This document shows positions 1 through 9,092 of a DNA stretch of 44,074 nt, in pieces. The stretch covers positions 1-44,074 of the forward strand of contig JAEWED010000228.1 in the NCBI GenBank assembly GCA_023389745.1. The letters are read 5' to 3'. Below the pieces are notes generated by a model that saw only the letters and a program-made list of their open reading frames with translations, ran no database searches and was not told the DNA's origin. Position numbers and translations under genes: made by a program. Every line of letters starts with the position of its first letter. The first letter of the stretch is position 1. This DNA comes from Actinomycetes bacterium (GTDB taxonomy: Bacteria; Actinomycetota; Acidimicrobiia; Acidimicrobiales; Microtrichaceae).

Positions 1-2
1 CG

Positions 3-3000
3 GTACTCGAGCGTACGAAGTTCGGCATCGATCGCCCTCTATACCGACATCAGGAACGTGCGATCCGGTCGATCGGCGAGGGGCGCAACGCAATCGTCGC
101 GACCGGAACCGGATCGGGGAAGACCGAGTCCTATCTCATCCCCATCATCTCTGAACTCGTTCGTGAGGCGACGGAGGACACCCTGGTCGAACCCGGCGTG
201 CGCGCCTTGCTGCTCTACCCCATGAACGCCTTGGCGAACGACCAGATGAAGCGTCTCCGGGAGCTGTTGGCCCCGTTCCCTGACATCACCTTCGGCCGCT
301 ACGTCGGTGACACCGAGCGAGAGCACCGGAAGGCGCTCGCTCAGCACGCGCATCGCCGCATCTCGCCGGCGCCGAATGAACTGATCTCACGTGACCAGAT
401 GCAGCGGACTCCGCCGCACATCCTCCTCACGAACTTCGCCATGCTCGAGTACCTGCTCCTACGACCTGACGATCAACGCCTCTTCGACGGACCTACTGGA
501 GAACACTGGAAGTTCCTCGTGCTCGACGAGGTACACGTCTATGACGGAGCGAAGGGAGCAGAGATCGGGATGCTCCTGCGGCGGCTTCGGGATCGCGTGA
601 ACGGCTCAAGGCGAGGCCGACTCACCTGTATCGGCACCTCGGCGACGCTCGGCCGTGGCGCTGAGGATTCGCCTCGTCTCATCGAATTTGCGCAGCAGCT
701 CTTCGACGAACCGTTCGACAGCTCTGACATCATCGAAGCCGAGCGCGATGACCTGACCTCTGACACCGCGGACTGGTCGATCAACCCAGAGGCGATCACC
801 GATCTGAGCAAGGGCTTCCGGTCGGACGCATCAGCAGAGGGTCTCTGTTCGCTCGCACAGCCAGACGGCAAGGGGACGGCGCCGCGGCCAACTAACGGCG
901 AGACAGCTGCTGAATGGCTGGGACGTGCCCTCGCGACCGAATCCCACGTAGTCCGGCTGCAACAGCTGCTTGCAGGGGGCTCCGTCGATCTCAACGATGC
1001 AGCGAAACATGTCTTCGGGAAGTCGCTCGGAAAGAAGCGACGGCGCCAGGCGCTGACTCTCCTCGTCGACATGTGCGTCTCAGCCGAGGTGGCGGGCACC
1101 GACCGAGCGCTGCTCCCGGCACGCTGGCACTTCCTGCTGCGAAGCCTCGAGGGCGCGTTCGCCTGTCTGAGCGAGGCACACCCAGACGACGAGCCTCGCC
1201 TGCTGCTGAGCCGACACGAGCGCTGCCCCGCGTGCGCGGCAGCCGGCAAGACGGCAACGATGCTCGAAGTCGAGGTGTGCCGACGCTGCTCCGCGCAATA
1301 CCTCGTCGCCGAGCAGTCACACGACGACGGCCGCCCAAAGCTGGTTGCCCCCGGCCTCACGTCGGACCGTGTTCGGCACTTCCTCCTCGACGGGCCAACC
1401 TCGGCAGCCGGCGATGACGACGATCTGGCGGCGTCAGGGGATCAGGAGGACGGCGGGGCCGGCGACATCATCCACATCTGTGTCGCCTGCGGATCGGATG
1501 CGCGCAACAAGCCCCCGTCTTGCGACTGCGGGGTCGAGGTCCGGCAGCTCGTCGAGGTGGTCGGAGCGACGAAGAACGCGCCGGTGCGAGCGTGCGTTGC
1601 ATGCGGAAGCAGGACGAACACAGGATCGATCCTCCGCCGCTTCGTGACTGGCTCTGAGGCCCCGCTCTCGGTGATCGCGACCTCTCTGTACCAGGAGCTG
1701 CCACCGGTTGTCTCGGGCGGCACGTCGGTCGGTGCCGGACGAAAGCTCCTGTCCTTCGCCGACAGCCGCCAAGATGCCGCCTTCTTCGCTCCGTATCTCG
1801 AACGCACCTACAACCGTGCGATCGAACGACGCTTGATCTGGCACCTGCTGGACGACCTCGGCGCCTCAGGACACGAGACACTCACCATCGGCGACCTTGT
1901 GGCACCGCTTCGAGACCTGGCGCTTCGCCACAACGTCCTGGGCGAGCAGGCGGGTGACGTGGCGGGCTCGACCAAGACTGTCCGACACTGGTTGTACGCC
2001 GAGGTGCTGAGCACCGATCGACAGCAGAACCTCGAAGGTGTCGGTCTGGCAGAGATCGCCATACCGATCCCACTCGGCATCTCGGCGCCGCAGCCGATGC
2101 TGGATCTCGGACTGAGCGAAACCGAGGTGTTCGACGTGGTCCGGGTGTTGCTCGACACCGTTCGGCGATCGCGAGGCGTCACCATCGATCCGATGGTCGA
2201 CCTTTCCGACCCGATCTTCGACGGCCTGCCGTCCGCAGCGATCCGATCCCATGGCGTCGACCCTGGCGTCATGTCGTGGACTCCGGCGCGCGGCTCGAAC
2301 CGCCGCGTGGAATACCTCAGAAGGCTCTTCGAACGGGCCGACATCGACGTCGATCCACTCGCCCTGCTCAGCGACATGTGGGAGATGTGGCTCACGAAGC
2401 CGGGTACCGACTGGGACCAGGTCCTGGTCGCAGCCGACGAACCCGGTCGTGGCGTCGTCCGACGTCTCCGGTCCGATCGACTGCTATTCAGCCGAGCCTC
2501 TGCCACCCATCCTCCGTACGTGTGCGACACCTGTCGGCAGGTCTGGTGGCGCAACGTTCGAGGCGTTTGTCCGAGTGTCCGTTGTGACGGAACGTTGCAG
2601 CCCTCCAATGCTGAGCAGTTGGCAACGAATCACTACCGGCAGCTGTACACCGACCTCCAGCTGGTTGGAATGTCTGTCGCCGAGCACACCGCGCAGCTCT
2701 CAACAGCTCGCGCTGCCGAGGTGCAGGAGCGCTTCGTCGACGGAGACATCAACGTGCTGTCGTGTTCGACGACGTTCGAGCTCGGCGTCGATGTCGGCGA
2801 GATCCAAGCCGTCCTAATGCGAAACATCCCGCCAAGCGCAGCGAACTACGTGCAGCGAGCTGGTCGAGCCGGTCGGCGCCAGGGTTCGCCAGCGCTGGTG
2901 GTCTCGTTCGCTCAGCGCCGGAACCACGACCTGCACTTCTTCGACGAGCCTCACTCGATGATCGACGGGCACGTCGCCCCGCCGGTGATCAAGGTCGAGA

Positions 3001-4484
3001 ATCCGGCCATCATTCGACGCCACCTCAATTCGATGGCGTTGGCGTCCTTCCTGTCTCACGAAGCGGGGGGTGCACATCGCGTCCACGACCGAGCGGTGGA
3101 CTTCTTTCTCCCGGTCGGGATGTCACCTGCGGACCGGTGGCTCCAGTGGCTGCGGGATCATCCCACCGAGCTCGAAGCAGCGATCGGACGTGTCTGTCCG
3201 CCCGAGTCGGCGACCGCAGCAGAGATCGACCTCGCAAGCTGGGGCTGGCTCGACACACTCGACGGCGACCCCTCCGACCCGGAGCGCGGCCGCCTTCTCC
3301 GCGCAGCAGACGAGCTCCGAAGCGACATCGAGCAGCTCGAGAACGAGATCTCGGCAGCCGCAGACGCGGAGCGGTTTGGCCATGCGGGAGCACTGAAGGG
3401 CGTCCGCAAGGCCCTGAACCGGCTCACCACGCTTAGCCACCTGGCGCAGCGAGGCGTCCTCCCGAAGTACGGGTTCCCCGTGGACGTCGTGCCGTTGAAG
3501 GTGGATCCGCAGTTCGAACTCGACCTGGATCGAGACCTCCAGATGGCGATCGTCGAGTTCGCTCCGAGCAGTGAGGTCATCGCCAACAAGATGCTGTGGC
3601 GCTCTGCAGCGGTCTACATGCCGCCGAGCACCTCGCTCATCGTGTACCGGTGGGCGCAGTGCGCTTCGTGCGACACGTACCGGGCGTGGATAACGACCGA
3701 CGATGATCTGCCCCCGTGTTCCGCTTGCGGCTCCGAGACGTGGAAGGCATCGGGTCGATTCGTGAACCCGAGGTTCGGATTCGTCGGCGAGGGAGTCGAC
3801 CGCAAGCCGGGCAACCAACGGCCCACCCGACGGGGCAGCCGTGAGTTCACCTTCAGCGACTACGTCGGGGAGCCACCTGCGTTCGACACTGTGCCCCTCG
3901 GAGCCACCCAGCTGCGGGTTCGTCAAAGCCGGCAGGGACAGATCACAGCGATGAACCGTGGTACGGCGTCGATGGGATTCCTCGTGTGCCCGTTCTGCGG
4001 CTGGGCGGCCGACCCCGCAGTGGCACAACAGATCACGGCTCACCATCGCCTCACCGGGCGACGCGGACCATGCAAGGGCGTCCCGCAACGTTTCGCACTC
4101 GGACACCAGTTCCTCACCGACACGTTGGAGCTGATTCTCCCGTTCGATCTCTCCTCGAGTGAACGAGTCAGCGTGCTGCACGCACTCTTGGCGGCGACGG
4201 AGGACGTCGGCATCCTGCACGACGACGTGAACGGCACCACGTACTGGCAGTCGCTCATCCTGTTCGACGCGGTGCCAGGCGGAGCTGGGCACGCATCCCG
4301 GCTCCGAGACGAGCTGCCGGGGCTCTTTCGCGGCGCCTTCCGTCGAGTTGCCGAGTGCGACTGCGGAATCGAGACGAGCTGCTACGGATGCCTGAGGTCG
4401 TATCGCAATCAGTTCCAGCACCAGGACCTGTGCCGTGGCGAGGCGCTTCGAGTGCTCGAAGCACTCGGCGTGCAGGCCCCCTAG
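3..4484 (+). CDS. MrfA/COG1205-like DEVH helicase with DUF1998-type C-terminus (5' partial)
   Basis: Large superfamily 2 helicase whose reading frame is open to the left window edge, so the N-terminus is missing; the first internal ATG (198) cannot be the start because it lies after the Walker A motif. Visible motifs: Q-motif-like YRHQ at about 42-53, Walker A ATGTGSGKT at 99-125, DEVH at 525-536, SAT at 639-647, an LLSFADSRQDA motif typical of COG1205 near 1750, FELGVDVG near 2780, and motif VI QRAGRAGRR at 2853-2879. Several CxxC pairs interrupt the two RecA lobes and form zinc-ribbon candidates. The C-terminus has the DUF1998/MrfA zinc-binding signature (CDCG, CYGC at 4356-4391). Family members are 3'-5' DNA translocases; MrfA acts in DNA repair, and the DISARM proteins DrmA (helicase) and DrmB (DUF1998) carry the same two parts separately. 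It sits directly before pglW, so a defence role is inferred. It is much longer than MrfA (about 750 residues). Confidence 0.85.
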   Translation, partial: VLERTKFGIDRPLYRHQERAIRSIGEGRNAIVATGTGSGKTESYLIPIISELVREATEDTLVEPGVRALLLYPMNALANDQMKRLRELLAPFPDITFGRYVGDTEREHRKALAQHAHRRISPAPNELISRDQMQRTPPHILLTNFAMLEYLLLRPDDQRLFDGPTGEHWKFLVLDEVHVYDGAKGAEIGMLLRRLRDRVNGSRRGRLTCIGTSATLGRGAEDSPRLIEFAQQLFDEPFDSSDIIEAERDDLTSDTADWSINPEAITDLSKGFRSDASAEGLCSLAQPDGKGTAPRPTNGETAAEWLGRALATESHVVRLQQLLAGGSVDLNDAAKHVFGKSLGKKRRRQALTLLVDMCVSAEVAGTDRALLPARWHFLLRSLEGAFACLSEAHPDDEPRLLLSRHERCPACAAAGKTATMLEVEVCRRCSAQYLVAEQSHDDGRPKLVAPGLTSDRVRHFLLDGPTSAAGDDDDLAASGDQEDGGAGDIIHICVACGSDARNKPPSCDCGVEVRQLVEVVGATKNAPVRACVACGSRTNTGSILRRFVTGSEAPLSVIATSLYQELPPVVSGGTSVGAGRKLLSFADSRQDAAFFAPYLERTYNRAIERRLIWHLLDDLGASGHETLTIGDLVAPLRDLALRHNVLGEQAGDVAGSTKTVRHWLYAEVLSTDRQQNLEGVGLAEIAIPIPLGISAPQPMLDLGLSETEVFDVVRVLLDTVRRSRGVTIDPMVDLSDPIFDGLPSAAIRSHGVDPGVMSWTPARGSNRRVEYLRRLFERADIDVDPLALLSDMWEMWLTKPGTDWDQVLVAADEPGRGVVRRLRSDRLLFSRASATHPPYVCDTCRQVWWRNVRGVCPSVRCDGTLQPSNAEQLATNHYRQLYTDLQLVGMSVAEHTAQLSTARAAEVQERFVDGDINVLSCSTTFELGVDVGEIQAVLMRNIPPSAANYVQRAGRAGRRQGSPALVVSFAQRRNHDLHFFDEPHSMIDGHVAPPVIKVENPAIIRRHLNSMALASFLSHEAGGAHRVHDRAVDFFLPVGMSPADRWLQWLRDHPTELEAAIGRVCPPESATAAEIDLASWGWLDTLDGDPSDPERGRLLRAADELRSDIEQLENEISAAADAERFGHAGALKGVRKALNRLTTLSHLAQRGVLPKYGFPVDVVPLKVDPQFELDLDRDLQMAIVEFAPSSEVIANKMLWRSAAVYMPPSTSLIVYRWAQCASCDTYRAWITTDDDLPPCSACGSETWKASGRFVNPRFGFVGEGVDRKPGNQRPTRRGSREFTFSDYVGEPPAFDTVPLGATQLRVRQSRQGQITAMNRGTASMGFLVCPFCGWAADPAVAQQITAHHRLTGRRGPCKGVPQRFALGHQFLTDTLELILPFDLSSSERVSVLHALLAATEDVGILHDDVNGTTYWQSLILFDAVPGGAGHASRLRDELPGLFRGAFRRVAECDCGIETSCYGCLRSYRNQFQHQDLCRGEALRVLEALGVQAP

Positions 4485-4525
4485 GTGCGCCATCCGAGCC
4501 GAATCGCAACCCCCTGCAGCCTCGG

Positions 4526-4531
4526 TAGGCT
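4526..4531 (+). promoter_or_regulatory. Candidate -10 box of pglW (TAGGCT)
   Basis: TAGGCT fits the actinobacterial TANNNT -10 pattern. It lies between the helicase stop (4484) and the pglW ATG, and would start RNA at about 4538, just before the GAGAGGA ribosome-binding site. No convincing -35 box was seen. It would let the BREX core be transcribed separately from the helicase. Confidence 0.35.
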
Positions 4532-4547
4532 GCCCCCGAGAGGATCC

Positions 4548-7500
4548 ATGGACGCGACTTCCCCGCGATGGCAACAAGTCACTCCGTCCCAGCACGCCTG
4601 GGAGGCGGACGCGCTCGACGCGCTGCGGTCGCTCCTGCCCGACACCGCCCCGTACCGGGTCTGGACGAACTTCGAGTTCACCGACGGCGGGCGGATCCAC
4701 GAGGCTGACGCCCTGGTCGTGACGCCCAAGGGCGTGTTCCTCATCGAGATCAAGTCCTGGTCCGGCGGCCTCACCGGCGACCAGGGCACATGGATCCAGC
4801 GGCGCCGCGACGGTACGACGATGTCGTACGGCAACCCGGCCCGCCTCAACCAGGCCAAGGTCCGCAGCCTGGCGAGCCTGATCAAGCGCAACTGGAGGGG
4901 CGGGGCGACCGCACCGCGGTCGCCCTACATCGAGTCGCTCGTGTGGTTCTCGAACCCGAACCTTCAGGTCGCCCTGCCGACCGAGCTGCTCGGTCAGGTC
5001 GCGATTGCCGACATCGAGAACGAAACCGCCGACCAGAAGAAGAAGCGTCGCATCCAGACCCTGAGCGAAGCGATCCTCGAGATCGGCGCCGCCGAGTCGT
5101 CTCGCGCCGGATTCCGGCGGATCACCGCCGCGCAGTCCGACGAGCTCGCCGCAGCGATGCAGCGCATCGGGTTCAAGGAGTCGACCCGCTCCCGCACCGC
5201 CGGGTCTTACGTGCTGCAGCTGCCGGCGTTCGCCGAGCGCGGCGCCACCCAGGACTTCGAGGCGACGCACAAGCTGACGAAGCTGCCGGCCCGAGTGCGG
5301 ATCTACTCCACGGCCGTCGGGGCGACCCGTGAAGAAGCGGCAGCGCTCCGCGAGGCCGCGCAGCGCGAGCACATGGCGACGCTGAACCTGAACATCGACG
5401 GCATCGTGCGCGCCGTCGACATCGACGTCACCGAGTTCGGCCCGGCCGTCGTGTTCGAACATCACCCCGACGCGATCCGCCTCGACCGTTTCCTTGCCGA
5501 GCGCCCCGATGAGCTCGACACCGACGCACGTCTGCGGATCGTGGAGCAGCTCGCCTCGACGGTGCGAGAGATGCACCGTCGGCGCATCTCTCACCGCATG
5601 CTGACCCCGGAGTCGGTCTGGCTGCGTCCCACACGCCGCAGCGCGACCGGTGACGGTCCGGGCGGATGGGAGCCGTTGATCTCGGACTTCTCCCTCGCCT
5701 CACGAGAGAGCGCGGAGGGCCCCGGCACCGTCGCGACCTACACCAGGGTCGGTTCCCTCCCGGTGGTCCGCACCGGCGCTGTCGAGATCGTGCTCGCCGA
5801 TCCCTCGATGGAGACGTTCCTGGCTCCCGAGGCGTTCACCGACACGGGGGCCGACGGGCTGTCGCTCGACGCCTTCTCCATCGGCGCGCTGACCTATCTG
5901 CTGTTCACCGGCCAGGCCCCCGCGCCGTCGCGAGCAGAGCTGCGAGCGGCGCTGGGCTCGACCGGCCTGTCGATCTCTGCGGTGGTGCCCGAGATCGACC
6001 CTCGGATCGAGGAGCTGGTCCGGGACTGCACGACGCCCATCGTGTCGGATCGCACGTCCTCGATGGCCGAGATCCTCGACCGCCTCGCGCTCGCCCGCGG
6101 CGACAACGCGGCGCTCGACACCGACGCAGCCATCGATCCGTTGCTGGCCGAGCCCGGCGACGTGCTTGGCGAACGCTTCGAGGTCAAGCGACGCCTCGGC
6201 AAGGGTTCGACCGCGGTCGCGCTGTGGTGCCACGACCGGGCGCACGACCGAGAGGTTGTGCTCAAGGTGGCGTCGAAGCCGGCCAACGACGAGCGGCTGC
6301 AGCTCGAGGCTGACGCGCTGGCCAATCTCCGCCAGGAGAACGTCGTCGAGCTCTACGAGCAGCTCACCCTCGGCGACCGCCGGGTGCTCGTGCTCTCCTT
6401 CGCAGGAGAACGCTCGCTCGCCGGCTACCTCCGGGCCGAAGGTCCAGTCAGCACCGAGTACCTGCGCCGTTGGGGCGAGGACCTGCTCGAAGCAGTGCGC
6501 TACCTGGAGCGTGTCGGTGTCTCCCACCGAGACGTGAAGCCCGACAACCTCGGCATCGTCGAGATGGGCCCGCGCAAGCAGCAGCACCTGGTGCTGTTCG
6601 ACTTCTCGCTCGCCGGGACCTCCAGCGAGGACCTGACCGCGGGCACACCCGGCTATCTCGATCCCTTCCTCTCCGACGAGCATCGTCGGCGCTACGACTT
6701 GGCAGCCGAGCGCTACGCAGCGGCGGTCACGATCCATGAGATGGCGACGGGCGAGACCCCGACATGGGGCGACGGTCGCACCGACCCCGCCTACCTGCCT
6801 GACGACGTGCAGCCGACGCTCCTGGTCGAAGCGATCGACCCCGAGGTTCGAGCGCCCGTCGTCGAGTTCCTGACCCGGGCGTTGCAGCGTCACCCGAGCG
6901 CCCGTTTCGACACCGCCGACGACATGGGTCGCGCATGGCTGTCGGTCTTCGCCGACTGGGACCAGCACGAGTCCGCCGACGGCGCGTCGGGTGACGAGGA
7001 CGCCGCTGACGTCTCGGCGGCGACGCTCCTGCCGGACAACCTCTCGCTCGACGACCCCGTGTCGTCGTTGCCGACCAGCCGCAAGGTGCGGTCCGCGCTG
7101 CGCAAGGTCGGCGCCGACACCGTTCGAGGGGTCGCCGCACTCGACGCAGTGACGGTGAACAAGAGCCGCGGCGTGGCGGTGAAGACGCGCAAGCAGGTCT
7201 TGAAGCTGCGTGCCGCGATCTTGGAGCGCTTCGCCGAGGAGCTCGCGACCCCAGCTGCGACGGCGACCACGACCGCTCCCCTCCCCGCCACCCAGTCGTC
7301 CGCACCCGCCGGCGCGTCGTCAACGGAGACCGGTGAGCCGACGGTGCTCGACGCCAGGCCGCCTGACCTCGACCAGCTCGGCACACTGCTGATCCCGCCG
7401 AGGGGTGCGCGTGGACCGGCGGGCACGGTCGCCGACACCGTCCGCACGCTGCTCGGACTCCGCCGCGCTCCGGTCGAGGACGGCCCCGCCACGGCGAGTG

Positions 7501-9092
7501 CGACGACCGACGACTGGCTCACCATCACGAGCACCGCCGAGCAGGTGGGCGTGACGAAGGGCGCGGCGTCGTCGTCGTTCCAGAAGGCACGGACACACTG
7601 GTCGTCCTCTGAGGAGCTGATGGCGGTCGGCGCCGACCTGCTCGTCACCCTCTCCGAGCTCGGCGGGGTCGCCGGGGTGAGCGAGCTGTCCGCCCCGCTG
7701 CTCGATGCGCGCGGCTCCGGAGCCGACGACGACACCGCCCGTCGACTCGCTGCGGCGATCGTTCGAGCCGTGCTCGAGTCCGGCTCGCCCGTCGCTGCGC
7801 TGTTCACGCTGCGCCGTAGCGGACGGCGCACCATCGTGGCGGTCGACGGCGCTGCGGTGGCGGCCACGCTGCAGGCCATCGCGGACGGCGGGGCCGACTC
7901 GGCCACCGCTGCGCTGTCGAGGCTCGAGCGGCCCGTGCGCCGACGTTTGATCGACTTCGACCCTGCGGCGCTCACCGATCTGGCAGCGGGCCTCGGTGCA
8001 CGAGCCGACGAGCTCGTCGCCGAAACACCGCTGGTGCCCAGCGGCGACGCAGTGCCTGCGCTGCGTGCGGTGCACCCGCCGGTCGGCAAGGCGCTCTCCG
8101 ATGCCCGGCTCGTCCGTCTGGCCGGTGCAGCATCCGACGACGCTGCCACGAACACCGCATCGGATCTGGTGCGTCGTGCGGCGTCGCCCGTCGATGCGCT
8201 GCGCTGGTCGCGCGCCGCGTTGGTCAGCGCCACCCGCCTGACCGTCGACGACGTCACCGCACGCGTCGCCGCACGCTTCCCCGCCACCGTCCTGCCGTCG
8301 CGCCCGGAGCTCGACGAGGCGCTGGCACGGGCCGACCTTCGCTTCGAGTGGTCCGAGCAGCACCAGCTCTACCAGTCGACCGAGCAGAGCCCGGGCGGCG
8401 TCGGCCCGTTGACGCGGCTCACCACACGCCGGCGGACCGTGTTCGGCACCGGTGGCACGACGGTCGCGCCCGCTGCCGATGCGATCGATTCGAGCGTGGC
8501 CGAGGCCATCGAGATCGAACGACGACTCGACCGCTCTCTCGCCGAGGGCGGGTTCCTGGCGCTGCGGGTACCGACGAACCAGCTCGCGCAGGCACAACGA
8601 GAGCTGGCCCGGTTCCAGAACGAGCAGCGCCATCACGGCGCGCCGGCCATGGTCAGCATCGATTTGGAAGCCGCCTTCCTTCGCCATCTGCGAGCCATCG
8701 CCGATCAGCGTGGTGTGCACTGGGCGAACCTCGAAGGGGCGGACGATCCGTCGAACCCGAACTGGCCGAAACTCTCGATCCTCGCGGCCGCGGCCGTGGA
8801 CGCCACGATCGCCGAGGTGGCCGAGCAGACCCACGTGCTGGCCTGGTATCCGGGGGTGCTGGTCCGCCATGCCCCCTCGGCGCAGACCGCGCCGCTCGAC
8901 CGGCTGCGCGACGCAGTGGTCAGCGGCGATCACCCGCTGCGCACACTGTGGCTCGTCGTCCTGGGCGGCAGCACCGACGCCCTGCCCAAGGTCGACGGCA
9001 CCCCGGTGCCCGCCCTGGCCGCAAGCCAGTGGATGGACCTGAGCGACACCTGGCTGAAGAACACCCACCGGGCCGGAGGCCTGACCGCATGA
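4548..9092 (+). CDS. pglW: BREX-2 NERD/serine-threonine kinase PglW
   Basis: A 1514-residue protein. The ATG at 4548 was preferred over the GTG at 4485 because GAGAGGA (4538-4544) stands just before it. Residues about 30-110 form a NERD (nuclease-related) domain with a PD-(D/E)xK-like set: D54 in HEAD and E67/K69 in IEIKSW. Residues about 230-510 are kinase-like but degenerate: the HRD loop reads HRM (349-351), with T353 for Lys and S356 for Asn. Residues about 545-790 form a second kinase with a Gly-rich loop GKGST from 551, K573, and an intact catalytic loop HRDVKPDN (660-667); the metal-binding motif is DFS (D685) rather than DFG. The C-terminal half is Ala/Arg-rich with no domain I can name. 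Streptomyces PglW is a demonstrated Ser/Thr kinase of the phage growth limitation system. Its stop overlaps the pglX start (ATGA). Confidence 0.93.
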   Translation: MDATSPRWQQVTPSQHAWEADALDALRSLLPDTAPYRVWTNFEFTDGGRIHEADALVVTPKGVFLIEIKSWSGGLTGDQGTWIQRRRDGTTMSYGNPARLNQAKVRSLASLIKRNWRGGATAPRSPYIESLVWFSNPNLQVALPTELLGQVAIADIENETADQKKKRRIQTLSEAILEIGAAESSRAGFRRITAAQSDELAAAMQRIGFKESTRSRTAGSYVLQLPAFAERGATQDFEATHKLTKLPARVRIYSTAVGATREEAAALREAAQREHMATLNLNIDGIVRAVDIDVTEFGPAVVFEHHPDAIRLDRFLAERPDELDTDARLRIVEQLASTVREMHRRRISHRMLTPESVWLRPTRRSATGDGPGGWEPLISDFSLASRESAEGPGTVATYTRVGSLPVVRTGAVEIVLADPSMETFLAPEAFTDTGADGLSLDAFSIGALTYLLFTGQAPAPSRAELRAALGSTGLSISAVVPEIDPRIEELVRDCTTPIVSDRTSSMAEILDRLALARGDNAALDTDAAIDPLLAEPGDVLGERFEVKRRLGKGSTAVALWCHDRAHDREVVLKVASKPANDERLQLEADALANLRQENVVELYEQLTLGDRRVLVLSFAGERSLAGYLRAEGPVSTEYLRRWGEDLLEAVRYLERVGVSHRDVKPDNLGIVEMGPRKQQHLVLFDFSLAGTSSEDLTAGTPGYLDPFLSDEHRRRYDLAAERYAAAVTIHEMATGETPTWGDGRTDPAYLPDDVQPTLLVEAIDPEVRAPVVEFLTRALQRHPSARFDTADDMGRAWLSVFADWDQHESADGASGDEDAADVSAATLLPDNLSLDDPVSSLPTSRKVRSALRKVGADTVRGVAALDAVTVNKSRGVAVKTRKQVLKLRAAILERFAEELATPAATATTTAPLPATQSSAPAGASSTETGEPTVLDARPPDLDQLGTLLIPPRGARGPAGTVADTVRTLLGLRRAPVEDGPATASATTDDWLTITSTAEQVGVTKGAASSSFQKARTHWSSSEELMAVGADLLVTLSELGGVAGVSELSAPLLDARGSGADDDTARRLAAAIVRAVLESGSPVAALFTLRRSGRRTIVAVDGAAVAATLQAIADGGADSATAALSRLERPVRRRLIDFDPAALTDLAAGLGARADELVAETPLVPSGDAVPALRAVHPPVGKALSDARLVRLAGAASDDAATNTASDLVRRAASPVDALRWSRAALVSATRLTVDDVTARVAARFPATVLPSRPELDEALARADLRFEWSEQHQLYQSTEQSPGGVGPLTRLTTRRRTVFGTGGTTVAPAADAIDSSVAEAIEIERRLDRSLAEGGFLALRVPTNQLAQAQRELARFQNEQRHHGAPAMVSIDLEAAFLRHLRAIADQRGVHWANLEGADDPSNPNWPKLSILAAAAVDATIAEVAEQTHVLAWYPGVLVRHAPSAQTAPLDRLRDAVVSGDHPLRTLWLVVLGGSTDALPKVDGTPVPALAASQWMDLSDTWLKNTHRAGGLTA

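Noticed and set aside
3123..5594. Long minus-strand open frame across the helicase/pglW junction
   Set aside because: It runs antisense to two genes with clear motifs, and its translation is low-complexity Arg/Gly/Val-rich with no domain; typical of high-GC DNA.
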